Part shown: positions 1 to 10,493 of the stretch, in pieces | Layout: each line of letters begins with the position of its first letter | Numbering within the stretch: position 1 is the stretch's first letter | Source: Cadophora sp. MPI-SDFR-AT-0126 | Lineage: Eukaryota > Ascomycota > Leotiomycetes > Helotiales > Ploettnerulaceae | Reading direction: 5' to 3' | NCBI GenBank assembly: GCA_020747065.1 | Contig: JAGMVK010000037.1 | Coordinates: forward strand, 1-23,918 | DNA: 23,918 bases | The notes under the pieces: model-generated | Seen by the model: only the letters and a program-made list of their open reading frames with translations | The model's database searches: none | Told to the model about the DNA's origin: nothing | Position numbers and translations under genes: made by a program

Positions 1-215
1 AAATATTGTCGCCAGGCTGTACGAAGTATGCATTTGCCAACTCACATCATCATGCAAGGTATCCCGGAAAGGGAGAACCCAACCCAATTGTGCGTTGTCA
101 ATCGCTCCAACTGCATGAGTTTCGATGATCGACGTTCTTGATGTCCTGCTCTGCAATGATGGATGGACTGATGATAGCATAGCTGAACTGGAGAAAGAAC
201 GGGGGTTGGCTTTAA

Positions 216-473
216 AGAGCAACAAGTGGAGTCATCGTCGGCCGGCACGCTACCTCCCCAAGTCCTCGCTCGGTCGAAGCACCACCGGACGAGACCCAGA
301 GTCGAGAGCGCACTGAAACTATCGGTAGCATAGCAGAAGAGCTGCAAGATACTTCTCGATATGGCACAGCTCAGGGTCTTGAGGAGCGGAAGCTGCAGGA
401 GACTGAGGTGGTGGTGGAAGGGGGAGGTGTACCGATGCAGCAGCAGGTGTTAGAATACGGTGAGCTGTTTTGA
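216..473 (+). CDS. Possible 3' coding fragment, unrecognised
   Basis: An 85-codon stretch without a methionine start is open between a TAA at 213-215 and a TGA at 471-473. Its composition is protein-like: a Ser/Pro-rich start (ATSPSPRSVEAPPDE), then a Glu/Arg/Gln-rich segment (ERTETIGSIAEELQD, LEERKLQETEVVVEGG). A second frame from 125 to 316 also looks partly coding (DDSIAELEKERGLALK), so the two may be parts of one gene joined by an intron or by a frameshift near 215. I recognise no family. It could be the 3' end of a gene that starts outside the window, or a chance ORF. Confidence is low. Confidence 0.22.
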   Translation, partial: RATSGVIVGRHATSPSPRSVEAPPDETQSRERTETIGSIAEELQDTSRYGTAQGLEERKLQETEVVVEGGGVPMQQQVLEYGELF

Positions 474-1207
474 CCTCTTTGGTACTCTCTTGCAATGAGT
501 CACGGGACTCTATCACATGATGATTGACTCATCTGTTTCCTTTGTTGCCTACTTCTGCCTATTGCATGTAGATGCATATAAGCATCTGTAGTTACAGTCT
601 TAGAACAGTAACTCTTCCGCTACTAATTTACCAGAATGATTGGTGATCTGACCCGTGACCTGCTTTGGTAACACTGTAGATGGCAGGACTTGACTGTACG
701 GAACCGTAACACTTAGCGATTGCGAAACCCTTAATAGACTTAATTAAAAAAGAGCAACTTTATAGCAGGCGAAGAGTGGGCAATCTGGGCATGAAGGAGG
801 CATACCTAACAAGCTAGGAAGGGTTTGATTCTTGGTTTATAATACAGGAGCTCTCTTCAAGTGGAAGCCAGATCCTTGCCACCTCGTCCAACACACGCTA
901 ACCCTCCTCAGGACATGATAAAGCTGTCGGCAACTCCCAGCTACTCAGCCTCTGAAAATTCTCATGTAAATTTCCTACATCATGCTCAACGTCTGTTTGA
1001 TTCTCCGATTCAGAGTTGTGGGGTACCAAAAGAGTGTGTTGTATTCTCGAAGTTAAGGACGCAAAACGAGGCTCCTAAAGCGTTGTTTCTTGACTAGCCC
1101 TCGCTCATGTAGCTCATACCCTTCGCTCTTTGATCTCCATACGTCACGACAATGTCAAGGCGCTATAAAACTCCCAACTGAAGATTCTCTGCAGAAACGA
1201 AAACAGC
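474..1207. other. Intergenic, no gene seen
   Basis: About 730 bases with no convincing coding frame. A 78-codon open frame at 861-1097 has neither recognisable domain nor coding-like composition and I treat it as chance. The last part is presumably the 3' untranslated region of the oxalate decarboxylase gene, which is transcribed leftwards and stops at 1208. Confidence 0.5.
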
Positions 1208-2783
1208 CTAAGCTGTAGAGTTCGTTCCTGCAACAACATACTGCTTCTCCTTTTTGAAGGATGCAACAGTCTCGTCGCTTAGCTTGAGGGTGTCCTTGAT
1301 GATTTGAGGTGAAGTCAAGCCAACCCATTGTGCAACAGAAATATCTAAAAAGAATGTTAATTTGGTGATAAATTTCCGACAAGGTCCCTGCCATGAAACT
1401 TACCAGAGAAGATTGGAGCCTGTAAGACCTCAATGAAAAGCACATCAGTAGTTCCAATGTTCTCGATATAGTGAGTCTGGTCCTTGGGGATATAGCCGCA
1501 GTCACCGGCGTGGTAGTTGAAGGTTCGTGCATTGCCCTGAGAAGCGAAAACGGTAATTCTGGCGTCGCCAGCAAGGAAGAAGTTCCACTCATCGCTAGTA
1601 GTATGCCAATGGATCTCGCGCAACGCACCGGGCTTAACTGTCACAATCGCAGCTGAGAACCCTGCTGCGATAGGAAAGGTGGTTGGGTCGATGATTTTTA
1701 CAGAGCCACCCTCTGTCTCAAAAGTGTTTGGTGCCTCTGAAAGATGGAAGCTGTAGGAATCGATGAGAGGAAGGACGCCGGCAGAGCCGGTCTCGTTCTG
1801 GAGTGAAATATCCTCTGGCGCTGGCGTTCCTGGGAATATAAAGAGCTCGCCACTTGGAATGTTATCCCAGGCTGAAATTGGCAGAGCAAAGTTCTTTGAC
1901 AGTACTTCTTTCTGTGACAGGTCAGAATAGGCGTCAGGCAGGCCTCAAAAGATTTGGTGCTTACAGGGTTATGGGCGAAGACCTCGCTAATGAGGAAAGT
2001 ACTGTCCTCAGAAAAGCTACCATCGTCAAAGATTAGAAGAAACTCGGTTCCTCCACCCAACGCTTGGAGTGAGTGAGGAACTCCCCTAGGATTATTAGCA
2101 TTCTGATTAACGCTGACATCTACAATGACTCACGCTGGAAAGAACCACACATCACCGGCGCTGAGGTCATCGACGAATGTCTCTCCCGCTTCGTTCACTG
2201 TTTGAATTCGAACGGTACCATTCATAACATAGGCCCATTCAGCAGACGAGTGCCAATGAAGCTCCCGATATGCATTTGGTTCCAGTCTCATGTTAACGCC
2301 TGCCATTGCAGTCGCCTCGGGCAGCACCTCAACATTCTGCTCCCGTGACCAACCTGCTTTGTCGCGGCCCATCTTCACATGGCTGAGACCCATTGGCCAT
2401 TCTGCATTAGCAACACTACCACTGTCGGTTCCGGGTGGTGCAAGCTTGTCTGGGTTTAATCGGTCATAGCCAAGGGTTCGAGGCCCCGGATCAAGGCCCC
2501 CTTTTGAGCCGCGAAAGGGCTGTGGGTTCTCGATGGTCGTAAAGTCCAGAGAGGCTCCAATATTTGCATCGTCGTTCTGGCCGGGAGCCGTTTCAAACTC
2601 GATGGCATCGGTGTCTTGGAAGACGAGCTTGTTGGCGGGATTGTAGCCCAGAAGCGAGCTAGCTGCAGCAGGCACAGTACCAGAAGGCTCGGCACGTTCG
2701 ACTCTCCCAAGTGTAGGCGCGGCGAGAGTGTGTTCCATAGTAGCAATGGCAAGTAGTACTGCTGCGAGGTGACATAAGGCCAT
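1208..2783 (-). CDS. Secreted bicupin oxalate decarboxylase-like protein (4 exons)
   Basis: Exons 2783-2134, 2085-1965, 1911-1404 and 1344-1208 join in phase to 471 residues, with introns of 48, 53 and 59 bp having GT...AG ends. The N-terminus ([14 protein letters not shown], then an Ala-rich cleavage region near residue 20) is a signal peptide, so the enzyme should be extracellular. Cupin 1 has the Mn ligands in [17 protein letters not shown] (His176, His178, Glu182) and His221 in GVPHSL. Cupin 2 has [18 protein letters not shown] (His358, His360, Glu365) and His404 in PKDQTH. The flexible-lid position holds SEDST (242-246). In known oxalate decarboxylases a Glu in this SENST-type loop is the catalytic acid and favours decarboxylation of oxalate to formate and CO2 over oxidation. 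Length and two-cupin layout are usual for fungal oxalate decarboxylases. No break is seen. The alternative is another bicupin of unknown substrate. Confidence 0.93.
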
Positions 2784-2860
2784 GTTGAGAATGGAGAAGA
2801 TTTAGTTACTGAGGAGCTGTGGGCTAGAAGCAAGTGCGGGATTGCTTTGAGAAAGGAAAT

Positions 2861-2920
2861 AAAACGAATGAATGTTGGCGTGAGTGAGGGGAAAGAAAAA
2901 AACGAATGAATGTTGGTGTG
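2861..2920. repeat. 22-bp direct repeat, two copies, in the leader of the oxalate decarboxylase gene
   Basis: The unit AAAACGAATGAATGTTGGCG plus TG at 2861-2882 recurs at 2899-2920 with one C/T change. Copies are offset by 38 bp, and the following bases (gtgaggggaaagaa versus gtgaggagaaagg) are also alike, so this is a slightly diverged tandem duplication of about 38 bp. It lies 78-137 bp upstream of the start codon at 2783, read on the minus strand, hence probably in the 5' untranslated region or core promoter. A TATA-like CCTATAAGG on the minus strand lies further upstream near 2959-2967. Confidence 0.75.
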
Positions 2921-2937
2921 GTGAGGAGAAAGGACTT

Positions 2938-4193
2938 GATTCTGGGGAATAGATAGACCTTATAGGCATTCGGTCTTGCTCCATTGCTCCTGCAATTCTC
3001 CCCATCTATCGGATCTATGCCGTCCGGAACATCTGATCCTGGTATGTTTCTGATTTTGACCTATCTTAAAGGCACATGGGGAGGCTTGAGAATGGGATCA
3101 ATTAGACCACCACACAACCTCCCCTCCCGGATTTCGGACTTGAGTTCAGGCTTCCAAAGTTTAAGGGGGAATAAGAGCAGCCCGGTATCATGCCGTACCT
3201 ATAGCAATCTAGTTAGCTGTACATCTCATGAAACGGTGCGCCTCTTTCGGAGACGCCGGTATGAGACTTATCAGCACGATGGTATTATCAGGGTATTAAT
3301 TCTGGTGGCTTTTTTCGAAACGGAACAACCACGATTCGATCGGGCAGTGCTTCGACGGTGCAGCTACCTATCCGCAGGGATCCGGCTATCCTTCTGCCCT
3401 GTCTTAGCAAATCTGACCACCTTACATGTGGTCATTGGCCGATAAAATTATGTACCTTTCTTTTATAAGTTGATTGAAGTCATCGTTCTATCTTCTTCGC
3501 TAGGCGCTTGGATACAGGCTCGGCAAAGAAATCGAGGATCTAACGTTTGAATGAATCGATGTAAGACATTACGATCCGAAGGAGTTGAGGATTTTGACCT
3601 TTTCACTTTTACTTAACACCCTCAAAGGATTGGGAATCTCTAAATTCTTGTCTGAAAGGTGGTAAGGTGAGTCCTGGCACGTCAAATCTAAGGGGGCAAT
3701 GCCAAGTTTTCGCTTAAACCCGCAAAGGATCATCTGAAGTTTTGTAACGCAGTCCTGGAACTTCCTTGAGAGCGAGGGAGTGAGAGTTATTTGTGCAATT
3801 ATTTTTCAATCGACCCCATTAGAGTTGGGATTCTGAACTTAGAGGAAGCTCAGGGGATTTTCTGTTAGCTGTGAGGCTGAAATGATGCCAGAAATTATGC
3901 AGATTAAGAGAATGGCCTTGACTGTGATCATGCAGCCAAATATATCCTGAGTTGAGGAATAACAGTAACATTTGTGTATCTGGCTTGGGTTTCATCTGAC
4001 GGGTCAGACCTGGGAGATAACGCAAGGGGTGCAAAACTGTCAGAATAGGCTCCAAAGCGAACGCCCAATACCGTTGCTCATCAGAACATGGGTGTTGGGG
4101 AAGCGTGCTTCGGTATCCAAAGCTACAGTATTTTTCTGAGGCAACTCTATCTCTACGGATCCCTGGTTCCCGGAGAACAAAGATTTGGGCTGT
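2938..4193. other. Intergenic, no gene seen
   Basis: Upstream region of the oxalate decarboxylase gene followed by about 1 kb without a convincing gene. An open frame of 153 codons at 2984-3445 on the plus strand has no recognisable domain and Arg/Ser-rich, chance-like composition, and I do not call it. Confidence 0.45.
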
Positions 4194-4194
4194 C

Positions 4195-4371
4195 TATAAA
4201 AGGAAACACGTCTATCACAATCCCTTTAGACTCGAAAGCATCCTTTCTACGTCACTCTATACACCGAATCTCTCCCGGATGCCTTTTTATGCGCTCGCCT
4301 CATTTCTTAGTCTTGAATTTTCGCCCCTATTCTGCCATTCTTCTAGTGATGGCACTCTTGTGAGGGAATGA
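4195..4371 (+). other. TATA box plus 30-codon ORF, possible gene start remnant
   Basis: A consensus TATAAAAG at 4195-4202 is followed by a C/T-rich leader and an ATG at 4279. That ATG opens a 30-residue frame with a hydrophobic start (MPFYALASFLSLEF), ending in TGA at 4369-4371. The spacing of TATA, leader and ATG is that of a fungal core promoter with a short secreted peptide or the first exon of a lost gene. No continuation was recognised, and two other frames overlap here. This is weak evidence, offered because the core-promoter layout is good. Confidence 0.2.
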
Positions 4372-4540
4372 TCAGGTGACTTTCATATTTTGTGAATAGT
4401 CTCACTTTATGAATATTGTGCAAATAGCTTAAGTCACAGATTCTTACGCATCTCTTTCTTCTTTGTAAACAATCATTTTGCCCAGGTCGCATTTGACCTT
4501 GTTCATGCTCTTGAACCGTCATAGCCCTGTCACAATATTA

Positions 4541-5343
4541 ACGTCCCACCCCGCCCTTCCGGCCACCTTTTACACCAAAACTCACTAACTTTAGTAATTA
4601 ATATTTTTAATATTTATTAATAAAATATGCTAAAATTAAAGATTTAGATTATTTTTTATACGTTCTTTTATTTAATTAATTTTTATGTATTTTATATTAC
4701 GTAATATTACGAAGTAAATATTTAAAATCTTAAAAATTTTCCCCTAACAAATTTGGTGTAAAATCGATTTTTCTTAATTTTTTAATAACTTCAGTTATTA
4801 TTATTAAAAACAGCTAAAATTAAAATATTATATATATTATATATATACTATTAAGTATTATAAGTTTAAAAGTTTTTATATTAGTAATTATTAAATTATT
4901 AAGTAAAGTATAAAGCCTCATATAAAAATTTGTATAAGGAAATTTTATTACTTAATTACGTAATAATTACTAATGCAAATACTTTTAAGTTTCAATACTT
5001 TAATAATATATATATAATATACCTATATAGCAAGTTTTAGTTATTTATAATAATAATTACTAAAGTTATTAAAAAATATTAAAAAAATATTTTTACACCA
5101 AATTTGTATGTAAAAAAATTCTTAAACTTTAAATACTTATTTTATAATATTATGTAATAGAAAATAAAAAATACTTAGGAATATAAAAGAACATATAAAA
5201 AATAATCTAAATTCTTAATTTTAGGTAATTCTATTAATAAATAATAAAGTTATTAATAATTTAAAGTAGTGAGTTTTGACGATTTTTGGTGTAAAAGGGT
5301 GGCCGGAAGGGGGGGGGTGGCCGGAAGGGGGGGGGTTAGACGT
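4541..5343. mobile_element. Palindromic foldback / MITE-like DNA element, 803 bp
   Basis: The stretch is a long imperfect palindrome. The left arm begins ACGTCCCACCCCGCCCTTCC and the right end, reverse-complemented, begins ACGTCTAACCCCCC then CTTCCGGCCACC. The arms keep pairing through TTTTACACCAAA, through AAGATTTAGATTATTTTTTATA versus AAGAATTTAGATTATTTTTTATA, and on to a centre near 4920, giving arms of roughly 390 bp. TA dinucleotides flank both ends (4539-4540 and 5344-5345), as expected of Tc1/mariner-type target duplication. There is no ORF. Apart from the GC-rich tips the interior is extremely AT-rich, consistent with RIP. I infer a non-autonomous, RIP-degraded DNA transposon; the superfamily assignment rests only on the TA. 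Confidence 0.72.
5300..5335 (+). repeat. Tandem 18-bp unit, two copies, at the right tip of the foldback element
   Basis: The unit TGGCCGGAAGGGGGGGGG occurs at 5300-5317 and again directly at 5318-5335. The left tip holds only one copy of the matching complement (CCCTTCCGGCCACC at about 4555-4568). The extra copy is therefore either a duplication of the transposon tip or a trace of a nested or abortive insertion. Confidence 0.85.
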
Positions 5344-5345
5344 TA

Positions 5346-6947
5346 GTAGGAGAGATTACATCTTTGGATAATAAATATTAGTTAATTGAGAAGTATTGAT
5401 ATAAGATAACCTTGATAAAAGAGCTGGAGATTTAAAGGTAAAAGTAAAGGCCAGAGGTATATATACAATTTACGTGTGCGTCTTTACTGCTCGTGCTCTT
5501 ATTGTAGCAAAGCAAGAGCTGAAAATAGCCAACCAAAATCATTCGTATCATTCTAACATTCGTATCAAGACCATCTTGTGTTGTGTTGAGGTTCGCTATG
5601 CTTAAGATTTCCGTATGACCTGCGCCGCTCTCTAGCAGTACTACAAAGTATTTATCTGAAACTATCGCAGGGGTTGAGTTAGAGTTAAATCTCGAAGCAG
5701 GTAATAGAAGTTCGGAGGAACCGGCGAACGAGCGAAGAAGCTTTGGCTAGCTCTATCTCAAACGATATCGCAAAAGGTTTTCAGGAGAGTAAGTTTCTTA
5801 GCCGCGATCCTGCGGTATGCAATCACAAGCAAGTGTCATAATTCTTGCATGCATAACATAAAAGGATCAACAAGGTTCAATATACATATTTTACACATCT
5901 GCCGATGCGAAGTTCGATTGACAGCGGTTCTGGAATAAGGCCAATACAGAGTTCCCTATCTGAGGAACACGACTTCACTGCAATATATCAGTAAAGCGAC
6001 ATCCACGGATTCCGCTTTGGAATAACTCTATTCGATCTAGATTAAAATCGCCAAGTGCTATATTTACAGAAGCAGGAGTTCATGGCTATCGACTTGGTGG
6101 ACTCGTAGGCTTTTGATAGACCTTAAATCCTATTATGACGCCTGAACAGTAACGAGGTCCAGAACCGCATGCTATTCCCTAATTCAATTGGAGGGGACAG
6201 ATACTGGTACTGGACTTCAGATCCCGGGTCGACAGTAACATTTACTCTCGAGGAGAAACCAGAGCCGAACCGCGCATGACATACAAAGCACGTCGCTGTT
6301 TCGAACAGATAGTCCTGCCGGTCAAAAGGCTAAAACTCGTGACGCTTATGCAGGGTCGCGTCGGAGCCGAGAACAACATAAGGTTTATACTTCGTATGAG
6401 AGCTGCTGCTAAGCGAGGTCATATAATATGTTTTCTTAGCGAAAAAGAGAAATAATGAGAACGCTATGCCGGATCCTCAAACGCATTCATACGCTTTGTC
6501 ATTACCGATACGACTTGAATGCCCCTGGCCCATCCACCTTTTCCATTTGCTACTATTATGTCTTATTTCATACTATCAAAACGAGTGGACCTGTCGATAG
6601 ATGCGACTTCTGAAACGTGCTCCTAGAAGCACTTTTTCAAAGTCAATAGAAGTCTCGGGCATAACATAATAGCCCGCCCATCCGCTCTATAAGTAAAACT
6701 TATCCGTAGCCTTAGCCAGCCACATCTCACTCACTTTGCCGCGGCTCAGCGGGTTGGCCCTCTTGCAAAGTCCAACTCCAGTTTACGAGAACTTACTTTG
6801 ATTTCAATTCAATGCACCGCGCTCTCCACAGCCATATCGCTCACCGGAAAGTAAAACACGAAAGCGGCCGAGATGCAATACTTTTCAACAACCATCTCAG
6901 CAAAACTTATTAACCCTCGTGTTATTATGCGCCTCTCCGCCCCTAGG
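5346..6947. other. Gene-free spacer
   Basis: About 1.6 kb with many stops in every frame and no ORF of 60 codons or more, although base composition is not extreme. No RNA gene or repeat was recognised. A coding-like run of some 25 codons near 5717-5790 (RAKKLWLALSQTISQ) is interrupted soon after. The segment could be decayed coding or transposon DNA, but I cannot identify it. Confidence 0.4.
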
Positions 6948-7056
6948 TATAAATTACCACCCCCTCGCTCTTATTCTCTATATCTTCACACCAAGTCACC
7001 TATTCAGCAGCATCCTTCAAACATTCATATCATATTTCCAAAAAAAAAAAAAAAAA
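6948..7056 (+). promoter_or_regulatory. Core promoter and leader of the NucA/NucB DNase gene
   Basis: A TATAAAT box at 6948-6954 precedes a C/T-rich tract (TCTTATTCTCTATATCTTCAC) and an A17 run just before 7057. This order (TATA, pyrimidine-rich start region, A-rich leader) is typical of strongly expressed fungal genes. It places the expected start codon close to 7057, where the sequence has TTG in an A-rich context rather than ATG. Confidence 0.5.
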
Positions 7057-7092
7057 TTGAAAACTCTCGCTACTTTGTCGTAGCTCTATTAG

Positions 7093-8055
7093 GCCATTCG
7101 AGCCATAGCCATCGCACTGGACCCCCTTACAAATATCGAACCAGCAATTTTGGCGACCACCGAGGAACTCCAGACTAGACAAGTCCCTGTTCTCACGTTT
7201 GACTGCACCACCATGGTTAGTAGGCGACCCCACACCCACCTCAACTCGGATAAAGCAGGAGCACAAGAACTGACCAGAGGCTCCCTAAACAGAGGTCTGC
7301 AGTAACATGTGTTGGGGTGTCCACTGCACCTCAGCCAAGTATTCGACAAGTTTGACCCTCGACCGCAGCGGCGCAAGTAAGCGACGTAGGACCGCCGGCT
7401 GCACTGTATCTGTAACAAACGCAAACCCTTCAGGCAAGAACCGATGTCGTGCCCCAGGCCAGACCTTTGGGATAAATGCAAAAGGCCAGCCGTCGCACAA
7501 CTGTGACGAGTTTCCCTTTGCAAGCACCCGCGAGGCCGATAGGGGCGGGCAGATAAATCGGTGCGTGTTGGAAGCAGAGAACAGTAAGTTAGTGAGTATT
7601 CCCCTCATCCCACCTCTTAGACAAAAACAGTCTCAACAGATGGATGTACTAACAATTATTTCCGCGGGGCAAAAGGCCAGGGGAACGCCCTCAAGGCCTT
7701 CTACCGAGGCCGCGTCTCCGGCGACAAGTTCCAGATTGCCTTCGGCAATCCTAACACAGTTAGTATAAAATATTGCGTCAATCCTGCCGGGGGTAACGTC
7801 TGCAAGAACGACAACAATATCTTCGTCGGTACGAATGGACCGGCGGCGGACCCGGCGTCGTTCACGCCTAAGCGTAACAGCGCATCCGGCTTTGTATCCC
7901 GCATATATTTATACCGGACTAAGCTGGGCCGTGAGGTGAGCTCTGCTGCGCTGTTCGAGCCCGGCAGGCCGCTCCACGTATATGTGGCGTCCAGGAATGC
8001 CACTATGGAGGGCGAGGTTGAGCTGGAGATGGATAAGATCAAAGAAATAATCTAG
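7093..8055 (+). CDS. Secreted NucA/NucB-type DNase, 5' end disrupted or unresolved
   Basis: Exons 7093-7215, 7295-7583 and 7631-8055 join in phase to 278 codons ending in TAG. The last acceptor could instead be at 7639, which removes three residues. The protein is Cys-rich: FDCTTM at the first junction, VCSNMCWGVHC, then CDEFPFAST, RCVLEAEN and GQGNALKAFY, followed by FGNP and KYC. CDE(Y/F)PFAST and the N-rich QG loop are the signature of the NucA/NucB deoxyribonuclease fold found in small secreted fungal nucleases. A signal peptide is expected upstream but is not intact. In frame upstream lie TAG codons at 7081 and 7090 and a TTG where ATG is expected at 7057; an Ala/Leu-rich stretch is still recognisable there. 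Either an upstream exon was missed or the start is broken. Substrate (extracellular DNA) is inferred from the family. Confidence 0.72.
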
Positions 8056-8449
8056 GACCCGCAGCTTAAAGCAGTGTATCTAGCGTTAGCAAGAAGCTTA
8101 CATTTTAATCTAAGCAATATGTTATGTAGATAGATACGTATCATATTATATCACTGTCTTTGTGAATTATGACTGCTAGTTGTTCGACCCGTCTTGCTTG
8201 GTAACTGTCCCGTGATATCTCTAGAGAAATAACATACACCCTTGAGAAATTTCTGGTTATTTATTGCTTGAAAAGCGACAATTGAACATTATATCCTCAC
8301 TATCGAAAACCTAATGTGGTCACCTTTGTATTCGGACCTTACGAGTAATATTAAAGAGTGCGTACAGGCAGAAAGGGCCAGGTTTACACTCCAATTATAA
8401 AAGTGAACAATATTATGGATTCGAGAACGGGTTAAAAGCGAGGAATGAG

Positions 8450-9071
8450 CTACAAATAGGCCTGGGCGAAACACATGCTTCCTTCCGGCGCCTCGCCCTC
8501 CTTGGGCAACCAGCCGATAGCCCACTCATTGCGGAGGCCGTGCTGACCGGCAATCTCGTCCTTGAGCCGGTAAACGCGATCCTGCGGAGGGTCGACATCC
8601 ATCAAGCTCCCCGGTCCGGCTTCCCATTCCCCAGGCTCGGCAATGATATACGCAGGGGCTCGCCACGGCCTGGGCTCCTCCGTCGCTGAACGGCCCACGG
8701 GGTACTGGCCCTGACTATACGGCCGGGCCGGGCCATGCGGATCCCAGGGCATGCTGTCGACAGTTGCGTCAATGTCCTCTTGAATGGACGAGTTTGCGAT
8801 AGAGTAGTCGATCTGGAGGGGGCCGCGAACGCGTTAGTTATAATACTTGGCTACTTCGCAACCCGCAAACGCTAAAAGAGCAAAAGCCCTCAGCTCTGGG
8901 CGGACTTACCCATCGGGAAGCGGTTGCCTTGACCATCGCGCGCATGCGCCATACCACCGGTTCCTCGTGAGGTTGCACTGCCCCATCTTCATCGTCCTCC
9001 TCCGTGACCCACTGTCCGATGTACCAGAGTGCGCCGGTTTCGATGCAGCAAAGAATGTCTTGAGAGCACAC
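8450..9071 (-). CDS. Unrecognised GC-rich protein, 5'-truncated fragment
   Basis: Two exons are clear on the minus strand: about 9071-8910 and 8812-8450, separated by a 97-bp GTAAGT...CCAG intron, joined in phase and ending in TAG. The protein is acidic and Trp/Pro-rich (ETGALWYIGQWVTEEDDED, MPWDPHGPARPYSQ, RPWRAPAYIIAEPGEWEAG, NEWAIGWLP). I recognise no domain. The frame meets a TAA near 9079 and has no start codon, although CTCAAG at 9059-9064 might serve as a weak acceptor. The GC content is clearly higher than that of its neighbours, which suggests a different origin. The 5' end abuts, head to head, the equally start-less DUF3425 gene on the other strand, so a rearrangement has probably removed the beginning of both. 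What remains is the last 175 residues or so. Confidence 0.55.
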
Positions 9072-9073
9072 AA

Positions 9074-10223
9074 AATGTTAAGGTTGACAACAAGATATTT
9101 GGCTCTCAAAATCTTCAATCCAGGGAACAAAATGGCAAGCAAGGCCATGACGACCGTCTGAATGAGCCCGCCACTAGTCGAGCTGCGAAAAGTCTCTCGT
9201 CTTCTCAAGAGACATCACCGTTGGTGAGCTCTAGTCCCTCGATTATCTTCCAAGCTACTGTGGTTGCAGGCCAAACTCTAGAATCAGACCAAGATATCAA
9301 TCCGAACGACCTGTGCGAGTCCATTATGGCGTGGAAAGTACGAAGCGGGCAATGTTGGGACTTCGGCTTTCTCCTCAGCCATTTCCAATGGCAAGAGCTT
9401 TCATCATTAGTCAAGAGAGGTGCTTCACCTCAAAGTAAACGGACAGGCAATCTTCAGAAAGAGACTGACATTTGGTGATACCGGCAGATACCACCATCAA
9501 GCTCTTGACTGCTTCGAATTTTTACCCTCGTCTTCTCGAAAGCATATTTGGTGGAACGGAGCTTGATGGACTAAATAGCCAGGACTATCAACCACTAGAT
9601 CAGCATTGGAACTTCACCGGAATGATGCAACAGCGCCGCAGCGCTGCATTTTGCGCATATGTACTCGTCAAGCAATATCGCCCGTACGCTGCCTCCCAAT
9701 TGGTTTCCGTGGTTCAGTTCTGGTCACTCCTGAACTACTTTATAGTAGGTTATGCTACTCTGTAGCCTGTGTGAGCTAGAAACTGAGTGCTCTTTGCTTA
9801 GTTCTTGACCTTCCCGACAGAAGAGAATTTGAAGAAGATCCCACGTTGGCTATGGCCCACAAAGTGGCAACTCCGTCAAGACCATCCTGGTGTGATTGAC
9901 TTTGTGATCTGGTACGAGAAGCTTTTCCAAAGTCTTGATATCAGGTTTTGCTTACTATATTCCGTAGGCCAGGTGTCAGGTCAGCCTTGGTGCAGAATTG
10001 TCAAACGTATAAGCTACCAGAGCTTTTCGCCGACTTGACCCGTAATTTCGAGTTTCATGATGCGCAGATTTGGCCCAACTCAGTCGTAATCAAGGCGTCA
10101 TCGGACGGGACACAATTGGAAATCGATCCTGTATTTCAAAAGTCGATGTCGGATTTGCGCAATTATCGTGTTGGACCACAATTTTGCCAGAAATATCCTC
10201 GCCTAGCCCAATGCTTTGGGTAA
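9074..10223 (+). CDS. DUF3425-family (bZIP-type) regulator, copy 1, 5'-truncated
   Basis: Exons about 9074-9434, 9488-9744, 9802-9911 and 9968-10223 join in phase; introns are 53, 57 and 56 bp, the first with a CTGAC branch point. The DUF3425 core is clear: QQRRSAAFCAYVLVKQYRPY, then FPTEENLKKIPRWLWPT, then HPGVIDFVIWPGVRSALVQ, with conserved HP..IDF..WP..R. Proteins of this family usually carry a bZIP DNA-binding region at the N-terminus and act as nuclear regulators. Here no bZIP basic region and no in-frame ATG is visible before ATG 9326, although the frame is coding-like well upstream (NPNDLCESI matches NEILESI in copy 2). The gene is therefore probably 5'-truncated near 9.07 kb, where it meets the GC-rich fragment on the other strand. 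Copy 2 lies at 18.6-20.2 kb. Confidence 0.72.
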
Positions 10224-10493
10224 TCTGAGGAAGTCGTAAATGCGACACCATCGAACGATTCCTGCAATGTTTAATTCTCTAAATATTCACTAGGAAATTG
10301 AGCAAATCTGAATGTCATATGAAAGGCGTGCAATCTAGCGAAACAGCCATATTCTTGAGGATGCTGAGGAAACCAAAATCCGTCAAGAAATTATGCAAAC
10401 GGATTCCAAAAAACGAGATGCTTCTAATAATTGATTAATGCTTTGTATTGTAGTTTCCTATAATATTAGGCAAAAGGCCATCAATGATCACGA

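Noticed and set aside
2984..3445. 153-codon open frame on the plus strand
   Set aside because: No recognisable domain, chance-like Arg/Ser/Leu composition, and it lies in the upstream region of the oxalate decarboxylase gene without its own promoter signals.
4600..5280. Replication origin or centromere-like AT block
   Set aside because: The AT-rich region is explained by the palindromic element with GC-rich tips and TA duplications; no independent origin signal was seen.
7089..7608. Minus-strand frames of 107 and 144 codons opposite the DNase exons
   Set aside because: They are antisense shadows of exons whose plus-strand reading carries the NucA/NucB motifs.
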